The notes under the pieces are model-generated. The model was not told the DNA's origin and made no database searches. It saw only the letters and a list, made by a program, of their open reading frames with translations. From assembly GCA_024642205.1 (NCBI GenBank), contig JAHEBQ010000051.1, positions 1 to 46,166 on the forward strand: a stretch of 46,166 nt of DNA, written 5' to 3'. Shown one piece after another: positions 16,150-23,636 of the stretch; the stretch's first letter is position 1; each line of letters starts with the position of its first letter. The DNA is from Planctomycetaceae bacterium (GTDB taxonomy: Bacteria; Planctomycetota; Planctomycetia; Pirellulales; Pirellulaceae). The position numbers and the translations under genes are program-made.

Positions 16150-18276
16150 ATGAACCTGAAGAACTATCGGAACATCGGAATTTCGGCTCACATCGATTCG
16201 GGCAAGACAACGCTGAGTGAGCGGATCCTTTATTACTGCGGTCGCATCCACAAGATTGAAGACGTGCGTGGCGGCGGTGATGGCGCGACGATGGACCACA
16301 TGGAGCTCGAAAAGGAGCGTGGGATCACAATCACCAGTGCAGCCACTCAGGTCACATGGAACAACCATGTCATTAACTTGATTGATACTCCTGGCCACGT
16401 TGACTTCACGGTCGAAGTTGAACGATCGCTTCGAGTACTCGATGGAGCGGTGCTGGTGCTCTGCGCTGTCGGAGGCGTACAGGCCCAATCACTGACTGTC
16501 GACCGGCAGATGAAACGTTACGGCATCCCCCGCCTGGCGTTCGTCAACAAAATGGACCGGACCGGAGCTGATCCATTCAAAGTCGCCAACCAAATGCGCG
16601 AAAAACTCAACGTCGAGGTAATCCTGTTCCAGATCCCGATAGGATTGGGTGAGGACTTCGATGGTGTTGTCGACTTGATCGAAATGAAAGCCTATCGCAA
16701 CGATGGCGAAAAAGGCGAAATCGTACTCACCGAAGAAGTTCCGGCAGACATGCTGGATCAGGCAAAAAAATATCGCCAGGAACTGCTGGAAGGGCTGTCG
16801 ATGTACAGCGATCAGATGATGGAACTTCTGCTTTCAGAAGAGGAAGTTCCCAAGGACTTGATTTACAAAGTCGCGTCTGCCGCCATCAAGTCGCAGAGTT
16901 TTACTCCGATGTTTATGGGGACAGCGTTCAAAAACAAAGCCGTCCAACCCTTGATCGATGCCGTGGTGCGCTATTTGCCCTCTCCATTGGAACGAAAAAT
17001 CGCCGCCAAAGCATGGGATAACCCCGAAGAGGATTTCCCGCTTGAGCCAGACAAAAACAAACCACTGGTCGGGATGGCCTTCAAGATTGTCGAAGACCCC
17101 TTCGGCCAATTGACGTTCATGCGTCTGTACCAGGGAACCGTCAATAAAGGTGGAACGTATTTCAACCAGCGAACGGGTCGGAAAGAGCGATTCAGCAGGA
17201 TTGTTCGGATGCACTCCGATAAACGCGAAGAAATCGACGAGGCATTCGCTGGCGATATCATCGCCGTGATGGGAATCGATTGCGCGTCCGGTGATACTTA
17301 TTCGGATACGGCGAAATACTGTTCACTGGAAAACATGTTTGTCCCTGAACCGGTGATTTCTGTCGCAGTTTCTGCGACCGACCGTGGTTCGAGTGAAAAG
17401 CTCTCCAAAGCCCTGCAGCGATTCCGCAAAGAGGACCCGACGTTCCGAGTTGCTACTGACGAAGAGACGTCGGAGGTCATCATTTCGGGAATGGGCGAAC
17501 TGCACCTTGACGTCTACGTCGAGCGTATTCGCCGGGAATATGGGCTGGAAGTCGAAGTTGGCGCTCCAAAAGTAAGTTATCGCGAGCAGCCTACGCAAAA
17601 AGCCGAATTCGATTACAAGCACAAGAAACAGTCCGGTGGTTCCGGCCAGTTCGCGCATATCAAAGGCTGGATTGAACCGCTTGATGAAGTGGAATTCGCC
17701 AAGGACGAAAACAACCCACCCGTCGTTGACGGCTTTCTGTTCGAAGAGAAAATCGTCAGTGGTAGAATTCCCAAACAGTACATTCCGGCCGTCGAAAAAG
17801 GCATGCGGCAGTCAATCGTCAAAGGCACATTGGCAGAGTACCCTGTCGTGGGGATGCGAATGTTTCTCGCGGACGGTTCCTACCACGATGTCGACAGCTC
17901 GGAGATGGCGTTCCAGGCAGCGGCCCGAGGTATGTTCCGTGAATACATGCCAAAGACAAAGCCGCAATTGCTTGAGCCGGTCATGTTCTGCGAAATCGAA
18001 TGTCCAGAGGTTTCACAGGGGTCAATCGTTGGCGACCTGACGTCTCGGCGCGGCATCATGGAATCGACCGACATCAAACCCGATGGCACGGTTTTGATCT
18101 GCTGCGAAATCCCGCTGAGCGAAACGTTCGGTTATGCAACGGACCTGCGATCAATGTCGCAAGGTCAGGCCACGTTCACCATGGAACTTCGCGGTTATCG
18201 TCCGGTTCCACGTAATGTTCAGGAAGAAATCGTGGAAGAGCGCCGCAAGCTGAAAGAAGCATTGCAAAACGCCTGA
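16150..18276 (+). CDS. fusA: Translation elongation factor G (mitochondrial/spd-like type)
   Basis: 708 residues from the ATG at 16150; a TTG just before it is in frame. GTPase motifs: AHIDSGKT (13-20), the switch region KERGITI (56-61), DTPGH (79-83), NKMD (133-136). Domain II (FGQLTFMRLYQGTVNKGGTYF), domain III, domain IV (about 480-600; SGGSGQFAHIKG, SSEMAFQAAARGMF) and domain V (GDLTSRRGIM) are all present. It catalyses ribosome translocation in the cytoplasm. Ser17 and LYYCGRIHKIEDV match the EF-G type of mitochondria, spirochaetes and planctomycetes rather than the HIDAGKT type. It is not in a str operon (no rpsL, rpsG or tuf nearby). Confidence 0.95.
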   Translation: MNLKNYRNIGISAHIDSGKTTLSERILYYCGRIHKIEDVRGGGDGATMDHMELEKERGITITSAATQVTWNNHVINLIDTPGHVDFTVEVERSLRVLDGAVLVLCAVGGVQAQSLTVDRQMKRYGIPRLAFVNKMDRTGADPFKVANQMREKLNVEVILFQIPIGLGEDFDGVVDLIEMKAYRNDGEKGEIVLTEEVPADMLDQAKKYRQELLEGLSMYSDQMMELLLSEEEVPKDLIYKVASAAIKSQSFTPMFMGTAFKNKAVQPLIDAVVRYLPSPLERKIAAKAWDNPEEDFPLEPDKNKPLVGMAFKIVEDPFGQLTFMRLYQGTVNKGGTYFNQRTGRKERFSRIVRMHSDKREEIDEAFAGDIIAVMGIDCASGDTYSDTAKYCSLENMFVPEPVISVAVSATDRGSSEKLSKALQRFRKEDPTFRVATDEETSEVIISGMGELHLDVYVERIRREYGLEVEVGAPKVSYREQPTQKAEFDYKHKKQSGGSGQFAHIKGWIEPLDEVEFAKDENNPPVVDGFLFEEKIVSGRIPKQYIPAVEKGMRQSIVKGTLAEYPVVGMRMFLADGSYHDVDSSEMAFQAAARGMFREYMPKTKPQLLEPVMFCEIECPEVSQGSIVGDLTSRRGIMESTDIKPDGTVLICCEIPLSETFGYATDLRSMSQGQATFTMELRGYRPVPRNVQEEIVEERRKLKEALQNA

Positions 18277-18338
18277 TGCGAACCGCAGGAACGAATCGCA
18301 TGTGAATTAAGCCGCGGATCATTCAGCGAGAGCGGAAG
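18277..18338. other. Short spacer with hairpin after the EF-G gene
   Basis: Overlapping the EF-G stop, ATGCGA at about 18278 pairs with TCGCAT at about 18296, but no T-run follows, so termination is doubtful. Transcription may continue into the archaemetzincin gene 62 bases on. Confidence 0.35.
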
Positions 18339-19277
18339 ATGAATCCACATTCTGTCATCGTCTCTGTTCTCGCCCTTGCCTGCTCCCTCAACCTCCCATC
18401 CGGCGTTTGCGGAGTACAAGACAACGATGCCGCATCCGCAGGCTCCCTGAGTGTTCCCGCGATCAAAAAAACGATAAAGCAACTTGCACCACTCCACCAT
18501 GAACTCGGCGAGCCAACAGAAGGTCAATGGCTGGCCCATCACCAGGAACCAGGCCAGACGTTTGCCCAATACTTGCGAATTCGTCCCAATGTGCTGACTC
18601 GACAACGATACAAACTGTATGTGCAGCCCATTGGCACGTTCTCCAAAAAACAGGAAGAGTTGATCAAACTGAGCGCCGAGTTTCTTTCGATTTATTACAA
18701 TTGCCCGGTCAAGACCCTGGAAGCGAAAGACGAAAGCGAAATTCCGGATTCGGCTCAACGAAACCACCCGACATGGGGCGACCATCAGCTTCTGACTTCC
18801 TACATTCTTGAACAAGTCCTTGCGCCCGACCTTCCCGCCGACGCATTTGCTACGATTGCATTCACCTCTTCCGACCTGTGGCCCGGAGAAGGGTGGAATT
18901 TCGTGTTCGGATACGCATCCTTCCGAGACCGTGTCGGCGTCTGGTCGCTGTCCCGATTTGGTGACCCCGAGGGTGGCGTGGACGCATTCCGTCAATGCCT
19001 GCTGCGAACCATCAAAGTCGCAACTCACGAAACGGGCCACATGTTTTCCATCCAGCATTGCACCAAATACGAGTGCAATATGCAGGGAAGCAACAGCCTT
19101 CCCGAGTCGGATCGACAACCACTTCACCTTTGCCCCGAATGCCATGCGAAAGTCATCCACGCGACCGGGGCCAATCCGTTGAATCGCTACGACCAATTGA
19201 TTCAGTTCTGCCAACAACACGAATTGTTGACGGAATTGAAATTCCTGCAGCAGGCAAGATTGACCCTGGAACGTTAA
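18339..19277 (+). CDS. Secreted archaemetzincin-family zinc metalloprotease
   Basis: 312 residues with a signal peptide (about 1-25, VIVSVLALACSLNLPSGVCG). The core signature is HETGHMFSIQHC (230-241), then C246, M248 and CPEC (265-268): the archaemetzincin arrangement, with HExxHxxxxxH ligands for catalytic zinc and four cysteines for a second zinc. Two features are odd: the Gly of the metzincin motif is Ser237, and archaemetzincins are usually cytosolic without a signal peptide. A charged domain of about 60 residues precedes the YKLYVQPIGTF start of the protease fold. It follows EF-G on the same strand. Peptidase activity is inferred; the natural substrate of the family is unknown. Confidence 0.88.
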   Translation: MNPHSVIVSVLALACSLNLPSGVCGVQDNDAASAGSLSVPAIKKTIKQLAPLHHELGEPTEGQWLAHHQEPGQTFAQYLRIRPNVLTRQRYKLYVQPIGTFSKKQEELIKLSAEFLSIYYNCPVKTLEAKDESEIPDSAQRNHPTWGDHQLLTSYILEQVLAPDLPADAFATIAFTSSDLWPGEGWNFVFGYASFRDRVGVWSLSRFGDPEGGVDAFRQCLLRTIKVATHETGHMFSIQHCTKYECNMQGSNSLPESDRQPLHLCPECHAKVIHATGANPLNRYDQLIQFCQQHELLTELKFLQQARLTLER

Positions 19278-19407
19278 TTCGCCGAACCATGTCTGGTTCA
19301 TATTCGCGCGCATTCGGCCCGCCAAACGGTCGACCGATACGCGAGCCAGCACTGCCTCAAGCGCGCAAGTCATTGGCCACGAAGGGGCCCCTTTCTGCAG
19401 GGCACTA

Positions 19408-20337
19408 CTAGGCGACGGCTGGCTTCCTGGAAACCGATTTGATTTTCATACACATCCGGATTTCGTTGGCAGAATCGTTGAAGCTTGTTTCATCCATGAA
19501 ATTGTGAATCAGAGTGAGCCCTCGCCCCTCCTGGCTGGACAATTGACTTGGCTCATGGGCGCGCTCGGAATATCCCGCGGGGTCAAACCCTGCTCCCTCA
19601 TCACGCACGACAATTTCAACCTGTTTGCGATTCAGATTGACAGCGACTTTGACCCGGCGTTCCTTGTAAGGCGAGACCCGGCACCGTTCCTGGACTTCTT
19701 CCGAGATTCCGCCATCGTGCATCTGTTGTCGCGCGAAACGCGCCGACGTTGCCTCCAATTCCAGGTTCCCATGAAACATCGCGTTGATCAACGATTCACC
19801 CAGGGCGACCGAAACATGTCGCTGATCCGATTCGTCGCCGATCCCCACTGATTCCATCGTAGTGCTGACAAAATCAACCAGGGGTGCAATCAGCGCCTGG
19901 TCGGTTTCCAGGTGGAATTGATACCGGACACCAACCGTATTTTGCATGAGCCGCACTTTCGATTGGTCATGTTGGGACAGTGACAGGACCTGCTCGACCG
20001 TGTCCAGGAGGTATTGAGTCAGGGCGCTTTTGGGGACGTAGCTCGTGGCACCCGCCTGGAGTGCTTCGACGGCCAATTCCTCGCTTCCCTGGCCGGTGAC
20101 CAGGATAATCGGAACATGAGGATATTCCGCCTTTGCTTCGGCACACAACTGAATGCCATTGAGTTCGGGCATTTGGAGATCCGTCACAACGACGTCGGGA
20201 AATATTTCTCCGATCATCTGCAATCCTTCCGATCCGTCCTTGGCAAACTGGACGATCCAGTCGAGTTTTGGTTTTAAGAGTCCCCCAATCAACTGGCGAT
20301 CTGTTTCCGAATCGTCGATCACTAAAACAATAGGCAT
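19408..20337 (-). CDS. Response regulator receiver fused to RsbW-like ATPase
   Basis: 309 residues from the ATG at 20337, fixed by AGGAG six bases upstream. Residues 1-120 are a receiver domain: Asp8/Asp9 acidic pocket, phosphoacceptor Asp53 in VVVTDLQMPELNG, Thr81 and Lys103. Residues about 135-300 are a HATPase_c domain of the anti-sigma kinase type: N box ESLINAMFHGNLE (181-193), DEGAGFDP (246-253), GRGLTLIHNFMDE (271-283). No histidine-kinase dimerisation domain is visible. This points to a phosphorylation-controlled serine kinase or anti-sigma switch, as in general stress response pathways. No anti-anti-sigma partner is adjacent. An insert at about 195-225 interrupts the ATPase fold. Confidence 0.9.
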   Translation of the reverse strand: MPIVLVIDDSETDRQLIGGLLKPKLDWIVQFAKDGSEGLQMIGEIFPDVVVTDLQMPELNGIQLCAEAKAEYPHVPIILVTGQGSEELAVEALQAGATSYVPKSALTQYLLDTVEQVLSLSQHDQSKVRLMQNTVGVRYQFHLETDQALIAPLVDFVSTTMESVGIGDESDQRHVSVALGESLINAMFHGNLELEATSARFARQQMHDGGISEEVQERCRVSPYKERRVKVAVNLNRKQVEIVVRDEGAGFDPAGYSERAHEPSQLSSQEGRGLTLIHNFMDETSFNDSANEIRMCMKIKSVSRKPAVA

Positions 20338-20651
20338 CCGAACTCCTGCGAGTTGATTCCAACTCGTCTTGGGGAAATGGCAATGGTAACGAGGCAAGGA
20401 AGCATTCCCTGTTAATCTTAAACGAAACCACCGCAAAAACAAACAAAAGTTATTGCCTGAATAGCGCAATTTGGAGATTACCGAAAGATTGAAGAGCGTC
20501 GGTTCGACGCATCTGTTCAAAGCACCTCCGATTCGGACACCGGGCAGCAACGAATCGTCCTGCCTGCCACACCGACCCTGACTTGCCGCAGGCGTCCGGC
20601 AGACGTCCCAACGATTGTCGTGTGTTCAATCTGGTCTCACGATCGATTGAT
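20338..20651. other. Non-coding region
   Basis: 314 bases between the stop of the PolX-like gene and the start of the receiver/ATPase gene (both minus strand). No gene, terminator or clear promoter is visible. Confidence 0.5.
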
Positions 20652-21596
20652 TCAAACCACGCGCCCCCGATAATATTCGGCGCAGTCTTTTTCACGACCG
20701 CGTACAATTCTTTTTCCACGCAACTTTCCAAACTGCGACGTGATCACAGTCCAGCGCCCATGTTGCCCGACATGCCGATGATCTTCCAGGTAAATCACCA
20801 CCCAATCGGTATGCATTCCCAACTCGTGCGCATGAGCCGTATTGGAAAAGAGCGCCGTGTAGTGGCGGTCACCGCGCTCGGTATGCAGGATAGGCAACCA
20901 GGCTTCTTGCGTCGGATTGTTGTTCTTCGGCGCGACTTTGGGAAGCGTGCCGCTCTTGACTTCGAACAGGTACTGGTCATCAACATCCAGGATCTCGGCA
21001 ATCGAGATCAGTTTGGTCACGTCGTGCTCGTCAGGTTCGGCAACCAGGGGTTGAAACCGACCTCGTCCCGCCAGGGACTCTCGTACCGCGCGCAGACGTT
21101 TTTCTCCCATCCCGGGCAGCTTTTCCAGACGCCCATCCCACGCGGCAGCCTGGAGTTCCGCTAACGTCTCGATATGCAGTTGATCATGGATCCGTTTGGC
21201 AAAGACAGGTCCAATGTTTGGAACCGATGCAAAGGCTTGTTCGATCGCGTCGTTACCGTTGAGCCGCTCCAGCAACGGCCAGCGTCCACCTCGAATCAAC
21301 TGTTGCAATGCTCGCGAGATGCTGCGCCCAATCGCTGGCAGTTCCTCCAGCCCGGCAAGACCCCTGGATTCGTATATTTCCCAGACTGGCTGATCCAGTG
21401 AAAGCAAGACATTGACTGCCCGGTAATATGCCTCCACACGAAATCGGTTGGCACCCTGAACCTGAAGAAACGTAGCAACTTCCTGAAGCGCGGCGGCCAG
21501 TTCTGCATTGGACGGCGGCATATTCACCAATCGTGACCTTTTCGATTCGCCCGTCGTTTTGAAATCGGCATAGGAAAAATCCAGCGACCTGATCAT
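20652..21596 (-). CDS. PolX-type helix-hairpin-helix DNA-binding protein without polymerase domain
   Basis: 314 residues; the ATG at 21596 has an excellent AGGGAGGA site, so the 25-residue N-terminus before MPPSNAEL is real. Residues 28-100 resemble the 8-kDa domain of family X DNA polymerases (AELAAALQEVATFLQVQGANRFRV, AYYRAVNVLLSL, LEELPAIGRSISRALQQLIRGG). Helix-hairpin-helix motifs follow: FASVPNIGPVFAKRIHD and LEKLPGMGEKRLRAVRE. The palm/nucleotidyltransferase and PHP domains of PolX are absent. Instead there is a 110-residue beta-rich domain (DQYLFEVKSGTLPKV, ERGDRHYTALFSNTAHAHEL, WVVIYLED, GRWTVITSQFGKLRGKRIVRGRE). A DNA-repair or structure-binding role is inferred. Confidence 0.82.
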   Translation of the reverse strand: MIRSLDFSYADFKTTGESKRSRLVNMPPSNAELAAALQEVATFLQVQGANRFRVEAYYRAVNVLLSLDQPVWEIYESRGLAGLEELPAIGRSISRALQQLIRGGRWPLLERLNGNDAIEQAFASVPNIGPVFAKRIHDQLHIETLAELQAAAWDGRLEKLPGMGEKRLRAVRESLAGRGRFQPLVAEPDEHDVTKLISIAEILDVDDQYLFEVKSGTLPKVAPKNNNPTQEAWLPILHTERGDRHYTALFSNTAHAHELGMHTDWVVIYLEDHRHVGQHGRWTVITSQFGKLRGKRIVRGREKDCAEYYRGRVV

Positions 21597-21921
21597 TGGT
21601 TCCTCCCTGCAAGGCCGAACCAGTTTTTCCAGAGTTTAACTCCTCGCATTCACAACCTGAATTCCAGGTGACGATTTTATTATTTGATTCCTGGAACCAA
21701 AAGGAAACCGGCCCTTCAAGATAATCCATGCTGTTTGGCCGGTGTTTGGCGAGAAAAAGCCAACGCCCAGCGAATTTTCTCAACCTGAATTCGGAAACAA
21801 CAGTTTGTCATTGTTCCACCGATGGCCTTTTTGCATCCTGGCGTTTGCTACCAGGAGACGAGTTGATCTAGAATGCCTCAACGGCAACCTGTCGCGAACC
21901 ATCCCCTTTGGAGAAATCAAA
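21597..21921. other. Divergent intergenic region
   Basis: 325 bases between divergent genes (PolX-like, minus; Gfo/Idh, plus). It should contain both promoters. No repeat or gene is visible, apart from an open extension of the Gfo/Idh frame that I do not regard as coding. Confidence 0.45.
21600..21608 (-). promoter_or_regulatory. Strong ribosome binding site of the PolX-like gene
   Basis: Minus-strand AGGGAGGA just ahead of the ATG at 21596 decides for this start against the internal ATG at 21521. Confidence 0.75.
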
Positions 21922-23385
21922 ATGGCTGTTCATCGTCGTCAACTGCTGAAATCATCATTGATTGCTGGATCGGCGGCCAGCCTGCCTGCGATCTCGTACG
22001 GTCGAGTTGTTGGATCCAATGAGTCAATTCGCTGCGGCGTCATCGGCCTCAACGGTCGCGGAAAAAGTCACATTGATGGACTTGGAAAAAACGTTGTCGC
22101 TTTGTGCGATTGCGACGAATCCGTACTCCAGAAGCAGGCCAAAGACAAAGACGTTGAGCTGTACACCGACTACCGAAAATTGCTCGACAACAAAAACATT
22201 GATGCCGTTTCAATTGCCACTCCAAACCATCAGCATTCGATCATGGGGATTCGAGCGGTCATGGCCGGCAAACACGTGTATGTCGAAAAACCCGTTTCCC
22301 ACAACGTCTGGGAAGGCCGCCAACTTGCCGAAGCGCAAAAACGTTATCAGCGAGTCGTTCAATGCGGCACGCAATCTCGATCAAGTCCCTGCCTCAAAGA
22401 AGCAGTCCGATTCGTCCAAGACGGGAAACTGGGCAAGGTCCGAGTTGCCACGGGAACCTGTTACAAGCCTCGCAAGAGCATTGGCAAACTCGACATGCCT
22501 CTCAAAATCCCCAAGTCCATTGATTACGATCTGTGGTGTGGACCGGCCCAAAAACGTCCCTTGTATCGGCCACAACTTCATTACGATTGGCACTGGGATT
22601 TCAATACCGGCAACGGTGACATGGGAAATCAGGGCATCCATCAAATGGATATCGCCCGCTGGTTCCTTGGCTACGACACAATTTCCCCTCGGGTGATCAG
22701 CATCGGAGGTCGGCTCGGCTACGAAGACGCCGGTAACACACCCAATACACAGACCGTGATACATGATTATCCTGATGCTCCACTCATTTTTGAAACGCGT
22801 GGTCTGCCCAAATCGAAGAAATATCAAGTCGCCCAGGACCCCAGGGACTGGGACCGCAATATGGACGATTATCGCGGGTCGCGCATTGGGGTCATCGTCC
22901 AGTGCGAAAAAGGCTATGTCGTAATTCCCGGTTCATCTTCTGTCAAAGCGTTCGACAACGATGGGAACGAGGTCAATTCCTGGAGTGGCGACGGCAATCA
23001 TTTCTCCAACTTTCTGGAGGCCGTTGGGGCAAACGACCAGTCATTACTCAACGCTCCCATTATCGAAGGACACCTATCAAGTGCACTTTGCCATACCGGT
23101 GGCGTGTCTCATCAATTGGGCAAACCGGCTTCACTTGACGATATTCATTCCGCAATTTCAGGCGCAGGCGATTTTTTCAAGGATTCGCTCCAGCGCATGG
23201 TGGAACACTTGAAAGCCAATGAGATTGACGTGGCAGCCGGAACCCAATTGACCCTCGGCGCAGATCTCCAATTCGACGTGGCGGCAGAGTTGGTAACCAA
23301 TCACGAACATGCCAATCAGATGATGTCTCGCGAGTATCGTGCAAATTACGAAGTGCCGAATGTTCAGTTAAAAACTGCGTCCTAA
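21922..23385 (+). CDS. Tat-exported Gfo/Idh/MocA family oxidoreductase
   Basis: 487 residues from the ATG at 21922 (GGAG upstream). The start MAVHRRQLLKSSLIAGSAASLPA is a twin-arginine signal, so the protein is folded with its cofactor before export. The NAD(P)-binding Rossmann fold is seen in IRCGVIGLNGRGKSH (36-50) and VVALCDCDE; EKPVSHN (122-128) carries the catalytic-region Lys; GNGDMGNQGIHQMDIARWFLG belongs to the C-terminal sheet domain. Such enzymes oxidise or reduce sugars or their derivatives; planctomycetes encode large exported families of unknown substrate. Its stop codon lies inside an 18-nt tandem repeat. The double esterase gene follows in the same direction. Confidence 0.92.
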   Translation: MAVHRRQLLKSSLIAGSAASLPAISYGRVVGSNESIRCGVIGLNGRGKSHIDGLGKNVVALCDCDESVLQKQAKDKDVELYTDYRKLLDNKNIDAVSIATPNHQHSIMGIRAVMAGKHVYVEKPVSHNVWEGRQLAEAQKRYQRVVQCGTQSRSSPCLKEAVRFVQDGKLGKVRVATGTCYKPRKSIGKLDMPLKIPKSIDYDLWCGPAQKRPLYRPQLHYDWHWDFNTGNGDMGNQGIHQMDIARWFLGYDTISPRVISIGGRLGYEDAGNTPNTQTVIHDYPDAPLIFETRGLPKSKKYQVAQDPRDWDRNMDDYRGSRIGVIVQCEKGYVVIPGSSSVKAFDNDGNEVNSWSGDGNHFSNFLEAVGANDQSLLNAPIIEGHLSSALCHTGGVSHQLGKPASLDDIHSAISGAGDFFKDSLQRMVEHLKANEIDVAAGTQLTLGADLQFDVAAELVTNHEHANQMMSREYRANYEVPNVQLKTAS

Positions 23386-23418
23386 TGTAAAACTGCGTCC
23401 TAATGTAAAACTGCGTCT
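23371..23418. repeat. 18-nt tandem repeat across the Gfo/Idh stop codon
   Basis: Two full copies of AAAACTGCGTCCTAATGT (23371-23388, 23389-23406) and a partial third (to about 23418). The unit contains the gene's last codons and its TAA, so the 3' end has been duplicated: after the real stop, in-frame copies of the same tail and stop recur. Confidence 0.9.
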
Positions 23419-23636
23419 TGGTGCAGCGTCAAGATTTGATTTTTGGAAAGCGGAAATGGTCACGAGCCCTTGTGTCTTTTTGATCAACAGGACTCGTAGC
23501 CTCGCCCATGACGGCCTACGCTTTTGGTTGGTTGAGTAAGAACATTGCCTGACAAACCAAGGCAGAAAACCAATCGACTGGATTTGAATTTCGCATAACC
23601 CTGGACCCCCGGTCGAACGATCGGGTTTTTCCTTAG

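Noticed and set aside
18219..19373. 384-codon minus-strand ORF
   Set aside because: Shadow of the archaemetzincin gene, which carries the full zinc signature on the other strand.
23371..23418. CRISPR-like repeat
   Set aside because: Head-to-tail copies without spacers and no cas genes; simple tandem duplication.
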